64,000 bases of DNA, taken from assembly GCA_029215795.1 (NCBI GenBank), contig JARDYH010000003.1:101402609-101466608 (forward strand), given 5' to 3'. The notes below the pieces were generated by a model, which worked only from the letters and a program-made list of their open reading frames with translations, did not search any database and was not told where the DNA came from. The stretch comes from Anniella stebbinsi (Eukaryota > Chordata > Lepidosauria > Squamata > Anniellidae). This document shows positions 1 through 10,329 of this stretch, piece after piece. Made by a program: the position numbers and the translations under genes. Numbering within the stretch: the first letter of the stretch is position 1; each line of letters begins with the position of its first letter.

Positions 1-47
1 GTATCCAATATGTGAATTTTACATTTTCCCAGGTTCTGAATTTATGT

Positions 48-455
48 GCCTATCCACATTGCCCTTAAAACGACTTATATTCTGTTTAAAAACACGGTTT
101 TTAAGTCGTTTCATTACGTGATAGGACACACTGAGCAGTACTTACGTTTCATAGTGACTGCTTCCTCCGTCCTCAAAATGTTCAATGGTGTATTACAGGG
201 TTAATTCTTGGACTCTTCTGCTTTCGTTTTTGTTTTGCAGGCTGCTTGACCTGCCCACTTCTGTCTCTGTAACTCAAGCAGCCTGCAAAACACAGAAATA
301 ACCCTGTGTGATACCAGTGAATGCTTTGAAAATGGAGGAAGCAGTCGCTATGAAACGTAAGTACTGCACAGTGTGTCCTACCACGTAATGAAACTACTTT
401 AAAAACCAAGTTTTTAAACAGAATATAAGTCGTTTTAAGGGCAATATGGATAGGC
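48..455. repeat. Fold-back MITE, near-complete palindrome
   Basis: The left arm at 48-249 and the right arm at 273-455 are inverted copies with few differences. GCCTATCCAC at 48 pairs with the segment ending TGGATAGGC at 455, the AAAACGACTTATATTCTG block pairs with its complement near 418-437, and GCAGGCTGCTTG near 238 pairs with CAAGCAGCCTGC near 275. The loop is about 23 bp. No coding sequence is seen. The form suits a non-autonomous DNA transposon, but I could not define a target duplication. Confidence 0.8.
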
Positions 456-591
456 TCTATGACGTGGTTACAGGTATCACAATCTTGGTTTTGTAAACCA
501 TGATTTGTCAAACCAGAAATGAGCCATGTGCCTGCATGTGTCCTCTTCACCTTCCTTTTTCATCCTCTCCTCACATGCCTGTTTTAATTGA

Positions 592-754
592 AAATATCCT
601 TGTTTCTTAAAACATAAATTCTCCTGACATCTAAACTAGGAAAAGGTTATTCAAGAGCTTCCTACAAACCAAGATATCTGTAGGAAGCTCTTAAACCACA
701 GATTCCCAGTTCAGATGTCACTAGAAACAACAATTTAAGAAATGAAGATATCTT
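592..754. repeat. Short fold-back element
   Basis: The arms AATATCCTTGTTTCTTAA (about 593) and TTAAGAAATGAAGATATC (about 735) pair, as do GACATCTAAACT with AGTTCAGATGTC. The centre is the tight hairpin AAGAGCTTCCTAC / GTAGGAAGCTCTT at 652-695. This looks like a small MITE. Confidence 0.7.
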
Positions 755-994
755 TGTGCCACATGCAAGAGGGATACAGAGGGGCAAGAAGCGAATGTTT
801 AGGCACATGTCTTGCTTTAGTAATAATGGTTGACTACTGTGATCAGCTAAAACTTGTTAACCAGTTTTTATATATATATTAAAAATAGCTGTTTGCTAAT
901 AATTTCATTTGAGTGTGCCTTTCTGTAAAAATCCTTTTAAATATTATAAAACCAAATTCATGCTATTTCTTTTGTGCGTTTATGTTTTCATTAG

Positions 995-1144
995 AAATTA
1001 AGTAGCAGCATTAGTGTGCTCCCTCATCTGGAATACCAAGCTAAGCCCAATTTGATTTCAAGTGCTGTAAAATCCCAACTACAAGATGCTGTCTTCCCAC
1101 AAATAGCCACAAAGAACTTGCAGAATGTAAATACATTGCACCAG
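995..1144 (+). CDS. DYRK4: DYRK4 upstream coding exon A
   Basis: Exactly 50 open codons between a good pyrimidine-rich acceptor (ends TTTTCATTAG) and the donor CAG|GTAAGG. The frame is phase 0 at both ends. The peptide starts KLSSS and ends TLHQ, is rich in Ser, Gln and Asn, and has no recognisable domain, as expected for the variable N-terminal region of a long DYRK4 isoform. It was placed in DYRK4 because its phase-0 donor matches exon B and its strand and spacing fit. It could be an exon used only in some isoforms. No in-frame Met occurs in it, so translation must start upstream, outside the window or in an exon I did not see. The assignment rests on splice signals and phase more than on sequence similarity. 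Confidence 0.62.
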
Positions 1145-2061
1145 GTAAGGTGAACAAAGTTTAGGTGCTTTATTTATTTATTTATTTTGCATTTCCCTGT
1201 GGTAATTAGAAAAGCTAAGTGGTTGTATGTATGTATGCACATTATGGGGTCAGTAATTTTGTGAATATTCACATTTACCAGAAACTCTTAAGATTTATAA
1301 AGGGAGAAAACACTGAGTTCTTCAGTAAACAGTATAAAAGGCTGCACAGGCCTTCCTGGCTGGGATAATTGTTCTCAAGACCCACTAAAAAGGAAAAGGC
1401 GCCTTCTGCCAGGCTGGGAAAGGGAGGGATCGGGACAGGCAGCAGCTGGAATAACAACCTCCCATAGTTCACTACATAAGACACAGAATTGGAAAATAGG
1501 AGATCTGAGTTCCAGCCCACCATGGAGAAGGGGTGGGGGGGATGGGGACAGGAACAAGGCCCTAGTCACCTTTTGCATACGCTTATGTTAGAGGCAAAAC
1601 CTGGAATTTCCAGGACATGAACCTGTCGTAAGAGTGGGATCGGGGTTGCTGTTGGTTTTTTGTTTCTTGAAACCAGAAGCAGGAGACCTGTAAAAACTCT
1701 GGAAGCAATGTGTCCGTCCCGTATACATTCTGAGGTCACAGTGTTTCTGCAAAGTGCTCCTTTTTTGTGTAAAGTGACCTCCCTTTATAGTTCCCATCAC
1801 CAGCTTGCCTTTGTGCCAATAAATTGTGCCCAAGTATAAAACCATCATTTCTGCTAGACAGGACATATACTGAAAAAGTCCCTGAGCACACGAAGAATGC
1901 CTTTTCCCTTCCAACTGAGCAAGTGCAGCCTGCCCTGTCCCTTCCACACAGAATTAAGGACTGTGGACCAGCATTGCTCTTACACAAGTCTGTGTTTCTG
2001 AACATGTGTTACAGATCTGTGAGGGAGGATGACTTTCTCTATGGATGGGTATTTTGTTTGC
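1145..2061. other. Intronic DNA, nothing recognised
   Basis: This is the start of intron A-B. Apart from a short TTTA run near 1171 I see no repeat or coding sequence here that I can name. Confidence 0.5.
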
Positions 2062-5000
2062 AAGGGATGTGGGTGTTTATGAAAAGTCTTTTGGTACTTC
2101 TAAAGCGAGGGGTGTAGCGATAATATTCTCAAAAAAAGGTGGTATTACTATACAAAGGGTGAAGAAGGATGAAGCGGGAAGATTTCTGATAATTTTTTGC
2201 ATGGTGGGGGAGAAGGAATATATATTGATTAATGTATATGCTCCAAATGGGAAACAAATGGAATTCTTCGATGAAGTTTTTAATGCGCTGGGAGAAGTGG
2301 GTAAAAAGAACATTGTGATGGCAGGTGATTTTAATATGGTATTAGATAAAGGGAAAGATAGGGATAATATATTAAGAGATCTTAAGAGTGGTGGGAAGAC
2401 GAGGTTAAGCAAATTAATGGAGGAAAAAGAATTAATGGATGTTTGGAGAGTATTAAAAGGGGAAGAAAGGAAATATACCTTCTATTCACCAAGGTTTAAG
2501 AGTTATTCTAGGATTGATTTTATTTTTGTGTCAAAGATATGGTATTTAAACTTATAGATTGTGCTATTGGGGTAAAGTCACCGATCACGCATTAATGATG
2601 ACGGATATTAAAACGAAGAAGGATTATAGACAAGCTAAGAGGTGGAGAATGGATACAAGGTTATTAAATAATAACACTATAGTGGGAAAAATAAAAAAAG
2701 AAATGCAGGAAATATGGGAAATTAATGAAATGGAGTCAAACTCGCAAGGGTTAATATGGGACACAATGAAGGCAGTGGTAAGAGGGATTTGTATTAGGGA
2801 AATGTGTACCTTAAGAAAACAATGGGAAGCACAAAATAAAAAGATTGAAAAGGAGGTAAGGGATTTAGAGGAGAAGCTAAGAGAGACAAAAGATAAACGC
2901 CTATTTGCCCAAATCCAAGCTAAGAGAAAGGAATTAGAGAAAGAAGAGTTAGAACAAGTCCAAAGGGATTTGCTATATTTAAGGAGGGATTTTTTTGAAT
3001 ATAGTAATAAAAACTCGAAGATGCTGGCTAGGTCCACTCAGTCTGAAAAGGCTAAGAATATGATAGGGACAATTAGAGATAAGACAGGGAAAAGTAGCAA
3101 TTTAATGAAGGATACATTAAATATATTTCAGGAATTTTATAGAGAATTATATACATCAGATACGGGTCCACAGGTTGGAATATGTAGAGAGGAATTGGAA
3201 AATAAGATTACAGGGGCAAGATAGGGATTATATGGAAGGATTGGTCACTGAGAGAGAAATAGAAGGAATTATTGATAAATTAAAAGGAGGGAAATCTCCG
3301 GGAATGGATGGTTTGGGGCCGGAATATTATAAGACTTTTAGAGGAATTTTAATACCAAGATTGAAAAAATTATTTAACAGTATAATAGAAGGAGGAAAGA
3401 CCCCGCCATCGTGGGATCATTCTTTGATTATATTAATCCCGAAACCAGGAAAGGATTTGACGTATCCAGCATCTTATAGATCAATATCTTTAATAAATCA
3501 AGATTAAAAAAAATTTACGGCAATAATGCCAAAAAGAATGGGTACGTTTATATATAAATATATTAGAAAAGATCAATGTGGATTTATTTCAGGAAGACAA
3601 TGCCTAATTTAATTGGAAGAGTTTTAAATATAATTAATATTATTTTAAAAAGGAAGTTAAAAGCAGGTTTGTTAGCATTGGATATATTCAAAGCCTTTGA
3701 TTGCGTGGAATGGCCAGCACTTAAAACAATTTTTAAAACATTTGGGTTTGGAGATAAATTTATGGGAGTGATTTGATCAGCTGTATAAAAATAATAAAGC
3801 AGAAATAATGGTTAATGATGGGTTAATGCAACAGATTATACTAGCTCGAGGAACTAGACAAGGATGTCCACTTTCACCGATCTTATTTGCAATAGTGATA
3901 GAAATTTTGGCAAATGTTATAAGGGAGGATGTAAGATTTATTTATTTATTTATTTATTTATTACATTTGTATACCGCCCCATAGCCGAAGCTCTCTGGGC
4001 GGTTTACATAGGATTAAAAACAATTAAAAACAATATACAAAAATTAAAACAGCAAAAACATACAACATACACACAATCTGTACATTTAAAAACCCCTTCA
4101 ACACTTCAAAAAAACAAAAACAAAAAAAAAACAAAAAAAAAAACAAAAAAAACAAAAAAAAAAAACCTACAAAAACAAAACAAAACAGACCCAGGCTCCT
4201 CAGATATTGCCAAATGCCTGAGAGAAGAGGAAAGTCTTGAAGATTGAAGGGGATAGGAGGGAAGGAGAAGATTAAAATGAATATGTTTGCAGATGATACA
4301 TTACTGACATTAGAAGATCCCCTGGAGAGTGGGGAGTTGGTTAAGAAGCATTTGAGAGAATTTGGGGAGATTACTGTCTTACAAGTTAATTGGGGGAAGT
4401 CAGAAATTATGTTATTTAATTATAACAAGGAGGAGTTGGAAGAGTGTAAAGTTAAGTTAGGTCTTAGGCTTAAAAACATCGTATGTTATTTAGGAGTTAA
4501 TATTGCAAAAGATTTAGATAGGTTAGAGGAAATTAATTTTGTGAGTTTGAAAAAACAGGTAGGGGAAAAGTTAGAGGTATATAGAAAATTAAAACATTCT
4601 TGGTTTGGTAGAATAGCAGTTATTAAAATGAAGATATTACCTAAGATTAATTTTTTGTTTAGAATGCTGCCGATTAAAATATCGGAAGTAGAGTTAAAGA
4701 GCTGGCAAAATGGAGTGGAGATAAGAGAGCTAGGATTAATAAAGGGTTATGGTATAAGACACAAAGGAAAGGAGGCTTGGGACTTCCAAATATAAAGAAT
4801 TATTATATTGCTAATCAGTTAAGATATGTCATAAATAGTATATTAGGGGAGGAAGATTTAGAATGGTTAGAAATACAAACAGGGGTACTAGATTTTAAAT
4901 TGCAAAATATTTTTTTAATTAAAATTCAAAAGAAAGATTTGAGGGGACTGGACAACCTGTTGCTGAAAAATATTTTAGAGATCTGGGAGAAAGTTAAAGG

Positions 5001-6128
5001 AAAGTTAATACCAGGAGATTCTCCACTCGCCCCAGTGGTAGCAGTGGGAAACTTCCCAAGGACTTTAAAAGTAGAGTTGGAAGGGAGTCTGAAGGATCAG
5101 GAAATTATTAGGTTAAGGAATTGGATGGAAAGAATGATAGATAAGGAGCAAATTAGAGAGTTATTAAAAGGACAAAAGATAGCTTGGTTCAAATGTTTAC
5201 AATTGGAAAAATGGACACAGGAATGGAAAAAGATAAATAAGAAATGTAGAAATAATACAAGATTTGAAGATTTAATTGAATCAAGAGGAAAGAAGGAAGT
5301 AATTAAAACTAGAAAAGGTTTGACTAGTGAAATATATAGAATTCTGATAGAGGATGATGAATATCAAGACTCTCTTAAAATGATTTGGGAAGATGATTTA
5401 AAGGAACAAATTAACGAATATGACTGGGGGAGGATATGGGATGCAAGAATGTTAAAGCTTTTGTCAATTAGAATTAAAGAGAATTATTATAAGACAGTAT
5501 GGAGATGGTATTTAACGCCAGTAAGATTTTATCAGATAGATAAAAAAGTGTCCAAGAATTGTTGGAGGGGGTGTCAGGAGGTTGGAACTTATTTTCATAT
5601 GTGGTGGAGCTGTGAACACGTACAAAACATTTGGGAAAGGGTGTTCAAAGAAATAAGTGAAATAATTGGAAGTAAACTGGAATTAAGCCCAAAGCTGGCT
5701 CTACTAGCAATATGGGATAAAGGAAATGAGAATATAAACAAGAGAGAATTGATAAACAACCTCCTGGCTCCCGTCAGAATAATGATTGCTAAAAACTGGA
5801 AAGGGCAAGGAAGCTATACAATAGAAGAATGGTATAAAGAAATATGGGATATGGCACTTAATGATAAGCTAACGTGTAAAATGAAAATAAAGAGGGGAAT
5901 GTCCAGTAAGAATGATTTTGGAGATATATGGAATTTTTGGAATATGTATTAAGAACAGGAAAGGGGCAAATACCTTCAAAAGAGTCTTTACAATTTTGGA
6001 AAGAAGAATAATGAATAATTGAAGGTCTCCTGGGGGGAGGGGAGCAGGGGGGGTATGTAGGTTATGTATTGTATTTTATGTTGTTTTTATGTTGTATTAT
6101 GTTGAAAAATAAAATATTATAAATAAAA
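2062..6128 (+). pseudogene. L1 LINE copy A, 5'-truncated and decayed ORF2
   Basis: This is the same L1 family as the intact element at 13741-19800. The ORF2 remains read GVYEKSFGTSKARGV (endonuclease), AGDFNMVLDKGKDR, GGKSPGMDGLGPEYY (RT entry), LLALDIFKAFDCVEW (first catalytic Asp), MFADDTLLTLEDP (RT active site) and a C-terminal CWRGCQEVGTYFHMWWSCEH zinc-knuckle-like motif. Stops or frameshifts occur near 2556, 3222, 3506 and 3775, and again near 4700-4790. A foreign L2 tail is inserted at 3939-4239. The element starts inside the endonuclease domain and lacks ORF1. The 3' end has a G-rich stretch (about 6034-6052) and an A-rich tail near 6105-6128. It cannot move by itself. Confidence 0.93.
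3939..4239 (-). mobile_element. L2-type LINE 3' end inserted in L1 copy A
   Basis: (TTTA)n at the left, then a segment containing ACCGCCCCATAGCCGAAGCT and GGGCGGTTTACATAGG. Read on the minus strand this is the usual squamate L2 3' end followed by an (AAAT)n tail. AAGATT flanks both sides (3933-3938 and 4240-4245), a likely short target duplication. The sequence is almost identical to 63556-63825, so the family moved recently. An A/C-rich low-complexity run lies at about 4106-4185. Confidence 0.8.
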
Positions 6129-6131
6129 AAA

Positions 6132-6250
6132 ATGAAACAGAAATAACATTCTTGGTAAAACATTCATCTTCATTGTTGCAATTCTTCCCAGCAAAGACAA
6201 TTGAAGCTTATCTCACCTTATTAAATCTTGTTTAACTTCATTCCAAATCT
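6132..6250 (-). pseudogene. L1 ORF2 fragment of a second L1 lineage
   Basis: The minus-strand translation contains WNEVKQDL and LSLLGRIATMKMNVLPRML, the region after the RT active site in L1 ORF2. It abuts the tail of L1 copy A and is only about 120 bp. Confidence 0.7.
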
Positions 6251-6599
6251 TAACAAGTTTCAATTCCTTTCAAGGGATTCTCCAAAGTAAACATATCCCC
6301 ACTGGAGATGCTGGCAGGCAGTGAGGGGATGGGCAGCCCCATCCAGTTGCTGCTTTGGAGGTGTGGGTGGCAGCATGGCTGTGGAGACGAACTGGGATGC
6401 AAGTGGCAGCGGCAAGTGGGAACAGCAGCAGTAGCGGCTAGCCGCTGTCCTGGTGAGGTGAAGGGGCATGGCATGCCTGGCAGATGCAGTGCACTCAGTC
6501 CAAGTGGAGCAAAGACACAGTTGCCACTCCCTGGCTTTCCTGCCTCTCGGTCTTGTGAGACTTTTGGGATGAGGTTTCTGATGTCCTACATCAGTCACT

Positions 6600-7430
6600 T
6601 CATCCTAGAAGTCTCATGAGACAGGTGACTTCTGGGAGAGGTGGAAAAGCCACTGAGTGATGCATCTGCTTAGCTCTGTGTCCTGCTGTCTCCTGAGCCA
6701 GCTCACGAGGCAGCAGGTCAGAGTGCTAGGAAGATGTGTCACTCAGTGGCTTCTGAGAAAGACAGGGAAGCCAGTGAGTGAGAGGTGGCTTTTCCACCTC
6801 TCCTGGAAGTATCGTGAAAGGGGACTTCCAGGAGAGGCAGGAAAGCCACTGAGCAATATGTCTGCCTAGCACTACATTCTGCTGTCTCCTGAGCCGGGTC
6901 AAGAGGCAGCCAGCCAGAGTGTTAGGAAGACGCATTGCTCATTAGCTTCTGGAAGAGGCAGGAAAGCCACAGACTGAGTGGTGGCTTCCCCGCCTCTCCC
7001 AGAAGTCTCACGAAATGGGGGACTTCTGGGACAGGCAGGGAAGCCACAGAGTGATGCATCTGCCTAGCACTGTGTCCTGTTGTCTTTTGAGCCAGCTCAG
7101 GAGGCAGCGGGTCAGAGCACTAGGAATACATGTCTCTCAGTGGCTTCCAGAAGAGTCAGGGAATCCAGTGAGTGAGCGGCAGCTTCCCCAACTCTCCCAG
7201 ACATCTTGTGAGACCGGAGACTTCTGGGAGAGGCAGGGAAGCCACAGAGCAAGTGACGGCTTCCCCACCTCTCCCTGAAGTCTCATGAGACGGGCCTTCC
7301 AGGAAAGGTGGGGAAACTACTGAGCAACGTGTCTGCCTAACGCTGTGTCCCGCTGTCGTCTGAGCCAGCTCAGGAGGCAGCAGGTTGGAGCGCTGGGAAG
7401 ATGTGGTGCTCTGTGGCTTCCGCAGATAAC
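6600..7430. repeat. Tandem array, period about 197 bp
   Basis: The anchor GACTTCTGGGA / GACTTCCAGGA recurs at 6627, 6823, 7021 and 7219 (spacings 196, 198, 198). A partial repeat follows at about 7295. Each unit also holds CTGCTGTCTCCTGAGCC and GAGGCAGC. The units have an internal inverted repeat (for example about 6981-7048). Open frames here are a by-product of the repeat. Confidence 0.85.
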
Positions 7431-7904
7431 TTCAGGGAAAACCTTGTGTATGGTCACCCTATCTAAGCCCTTTTGCCAAGGATTCCTCCCTTTAGCCCAG
7501 CTCTAAGAAAAATGGACATAAAACACAGAACTTCACAGCTTTGTGAAATATCTAAAATCACAAGGTGTAGCTTAGCAACTGGATAATCCTGCATGTGTGG
7601 GAGGTATTAGTGATTAATGCCCTTTTAAAACAATGCAGCCAATCATCCAGATATTAGAAAAGATGGTTGTTTGATGGAGGGGTGGGGGGAGGAAGAACAT
7701 GAAGCAACAATCAGACACACAGAATTCCAAATGAAAATTAATAAAGTCAGTTTATTAATATCTACTTACATGTTATCTACTTGATTAGAATATCAGAAAA
7801 TATACAGAATTCCTTGCAGAGAGGATGTTCTGGGAGAGAGCATCTTCCTCATTAGATGTTGCTAGGCAAATCCAGACTAAGAGCAAAATTTCACTGCTAT
7901 GGAA
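7431..7904. other. Intronic DNA, nothing recognised
   Basis: There is no repeat I can name and no coding signal. It contains the A/T-rich stretch that precedes the MIR-like SINE. Confidence 0.4.
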
Positions 7905-8152
7905 CCTTATTTATTTTTATTTATTATTAACAAATAATCTGCTTTTTCCCTATTGAAAGGAGCCCAAAGCAGCCCACATGATCCTCCTCCCCTTTTTATC
8001 CTCACAACAACTCTGTGAGGTAGGTTAAGCTGAGAGTCAGTGACTGGCCCAAAGTCACCTAGTGAGCTACATGGTTGAGTGGGGACTAGAACCTGGATCT
8101 CCTGAGTACTAGTTCTATGCTCTAAATACTACACCACTTGCTCTTTTTGAGG
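7905..8152 (-). mobile_element. MIR-like CORE-SINE
   Basis: It contains ATCCTCACAACAACTCTGTG, GGCCCAAAGTCACCTAGTGA and CACTACACCACTTGCTCT, the reverse complement of the conserved MIR-type core and tRNA-like head. The L2-like A/T tail lies to the left (TTATTTATTATT). No target duplication was defined. Confidence 0.75.
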
Positions 8153-8182
8153 TCAGTGAAACCTGGCCTCTTAACTTGGGCC

Positions 8183-8529
8183 CCCTCCACAAGGATGCGC
8201 TTTTGCGCCCGGTTCGGGGAGTATGCGCATTATCGCGGAGGCGCATTTACTCCTAATCCCTCTGCACGGGAGGCGGCGAGAGGCGGCGAAGCGCATTAAT
8301 TGATGTCCAAAAAGCGCTTTACATGTAGTTAATGTGCATAATCGCTTGTTCACACGGCGAAAATGCGCTTTAACGGCCGGAGCAAAATAAAAGTCGCTAT
8401 TTAACGCGCATTCGATAATGCGCATAATCCGGGAGATAACGCGCCTCTGCGCCCGTTTTGCGCTCCGCTGGTGTGAAGGTAAAATTTATAATGAGCCTTC
8501 AAAGAGCATTAAAGCGCCCTTGTGGAGGT
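8183..8529. repeat. CpG-rich MITE with ~20-bp terminal inverted repeats
   Basis: The left end CCTCCACAAGG-at-GCGCTTT and the right end AAAGCGCCCTTGTGGAGG are inverted. The interior is full of GCGCATT / AATGCGC words in both orientations and much richer in CpG than the flanks. It has no credible coding sequence. The unusual CpG content suggests either a young insertion or a methylation-free island. Confidence 0.75.
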
Positions 8530-9237
8530 AGCCAGAGATGGATTGTTGCTTTGCCCAATGGGATGATAAGTTCTATTTTTTATGTCAGTGATCTAGTTAG
8601 CCAGTTTAGAGACTTTTCATGGCATGTTCTTAGCAATGCAAAGTTTCAGTTATGAGAGTCCATGTGCAGAGTGCCTCCAGAGCCCCAGACAATGATGGAT
8701 CCAAATGGGGAGGGGGGGTTGGGCCATACATATAATAGGTTCCTAGCAAAGGCTCCTCACCTATGCATCAGCTTAAAAAGAGTGTTTGGCCCTGTCCAAA
8801 CAGGGTGGCACTGCTCAGTCCTTTTGGATGACGCTTCAATCTGAGTGACTCCTCTGCAAACTCCTCCTCCCAGCTCTTATCAGGTTCTCACAGAGAGTCC
8901 CCCTGCCAAGGATAGGGCAAGCAGGTGGCCGCGGGGAATAGGACAATGCCCCTCCCCTGCTCTGAGAATGCTGACAGAGATAAACTCACACAGATTCTGT
9001 CATTCCACAGGCTTAATAGGCTCAAACCCATCCAGACTACTTCTAAATAAATCTTAGCTAAAAACTTCAAGGCCATTGTGCAGTGCTGAAACTATTCCCT
9101 GACAGTAGTCTTATTCCAGCCTCACAGTGGAATTCAAAAAACCCAGTTGCTCTAGACGGCTCTGTGTGGATGATTGCCATGCGGGAAGAAGGCACTGTGG
9201 GTTCTTCCTCTGTGCCCATGTATGCTGCACACATGGC
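8530..9237. other. Intronic DNA, nothing recognised
   Basis: No repeat or coding match is recognised. Short open frames lack supporting features. Confidence 0.4.
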
Positions 9238-9455
9238 TGCTATTTGCATAATCCCCTGTGATGCAGTGTGGGTTGGAGGGTCATCTAAACTCATAATCCC
9301 CTCATTCAGTGGGGATGGCTTCGTACCTACCCTAAAATCCACGACATCCAGTAGAGGTTTTAGGGTGGGTACGAAACCACCTCTGCCACACTGCATGCCC
9401 AATTTGGACCACATGCTAACCCATGCTGCATTGCAGGAAATTATGCAAATGGCGG
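9238..9455. repeat. Fold-back MITE
   Basis: TATTTGCATAAT at 9241 pairs with ATTATGCAAAT at about 9440, and TGCAGTGTGGGTTGG pairs with TAACCCATGCTGCA. The inner arms are TTCGTACCTACCCTAAAA (about 9320) and TTTTAGGGTGGGTACGAA (about 9359). The two inner and two outer arms make one interrupted palindrome. Confidence 0.75.
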
Positions 9456-9697
9456 TTGTGATGTCCAGATTCCGGTTGGACTTCAGGAAAAACTTCCTGA
9501 CTATTAGAGCAGTACGACAATGGAACCAATGACCTAGGGAGGTGGTGGGCTCTCCCACACTAGAGGCCTTCAAGAGGCAGCTGGACAACCATCTGTCAGG
9601 GATGCTTTACAGTGGATTCCTGCATTCAGCAGAGGGTAGGACTTGATGGCCTTGTAGGCCCCTTCCAACTCTACCCTTCTATGAGTCTATGATTCTA
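9456..9697 (+). mobile_element. CR1 LINE 3' end
   Basis: Reads like the CR1 3' end: GGAAAAACTTCCTGACTATT, GGGCTCTCCCACACTAGAGG, ACTTGATGGCCTTGTAGGCC and a short tail TCTATGATTCTATG. There is no A-rich tail, as expected for CR1. Confidence 0.9.
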
Positions 9698-10160
9698 TGC
9701 ACGTGGCATGCATGGAGGCTGGGGGGAGAAGCGATGATGGCTTCTTCTGTCCATCGCAATCCTCTGAACACAGCCAATGTTTTTTTTGGAATTTAAACAC
9801 TGCCCTGAAGCATGGAGCAAGGGGGCTGGCAACAAACAAAGATGAAGAGGCAACTAGGGTTGTGTAGAGAGACAAATACATGTGCCATTTGAGGAATGAA
9901 GGTTTGTGTGTGTGTGTGTGCGTGGGAAGTTAATTCCTCAGTAGAAAAAAAAATGCTAGTTCTAAATATGCCTAAAATATGCCTAACATTGTCACATGAC
10001 TCTTTGCTCTCTTTGTTACAGCAAATAACATGACTACTCTTCTTGGTTTGGTTTTTTATCAGAAAAGGAATACTTGTATGGATTTTTTTTGGAATAGAGA
10101 TGGGGTGAGAGAAGGGAGATGAGACAAGTGTTTTTTAAAAAACACAGTATTATTACTTAG

Positions 10161-10284
10161 CAGGAAAACAGAGCTCAAGGCCCGCCATTTCCTTCAAGTC
10201 TGCCTGAAAAGGGTGCCAGAGTGCTCTCTAGCAAGACAGAAATAGAAAAGATGCACAATCTAAAGCTGCCTCTGACTTCAACAG
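10161..10284 (+). CDS. DYRK4: DYRK4 coding exon B (linker before NAPA-like region)
   Basis: This exon is 124 nt, entering in phase 0 and leaving in phase 1 at ACAG|GTACAG. The last codons read KLPLTST and the split codon completes to Glu, so the junction with exon C reads LTST-EALKHF. This closely mirrors the human DYRK4 segment ending LTAA-EALKLF that I recall. Upstream residues include TEIEKMHN, a charged linker. The acceptor at 10159-10160 is the only AG in the reading frame that is compatible with the phase-0 donor of exon A. An in-frame stop (TAG) lies immediately before it, so the exon cannot extend further. TTAGCAG forms a NAGNAG tandem acceptor that could add or drop one Gln. A better-looking acceptor at 10230-10231 would break phase with exon A. 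Confidence 0.7.
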
Positions 10285-10329
10285 GTACAGTACAAACTTC
10301 ATGTGATTTAAAAATAATAACAATATGGA

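Noticed and set aside
1824..2117. Possible exon near 1.8-2.1 kb
   Set aside because: The translation matches no DYRK region, and the right part runs into L1 copy A.
6308..7278. Several 70-100 aa frames with repeated SCCLLSQL
   Set aside because: They follow the ~197-bp tandem units and have no independent support.
6600..7430. CRISPR-like array of evenly spaced repeats
   Set aside because: The whole unit repeats, spacers are not unique, and the DNA is vertebrate.
10232..10284. Shorter exon B starting after CTCTCTAG at 10231
   Set aside because: It looks like a good acceptor, but its phase does not fit the exon A donor. It stays possible if a different upstream exon is used.
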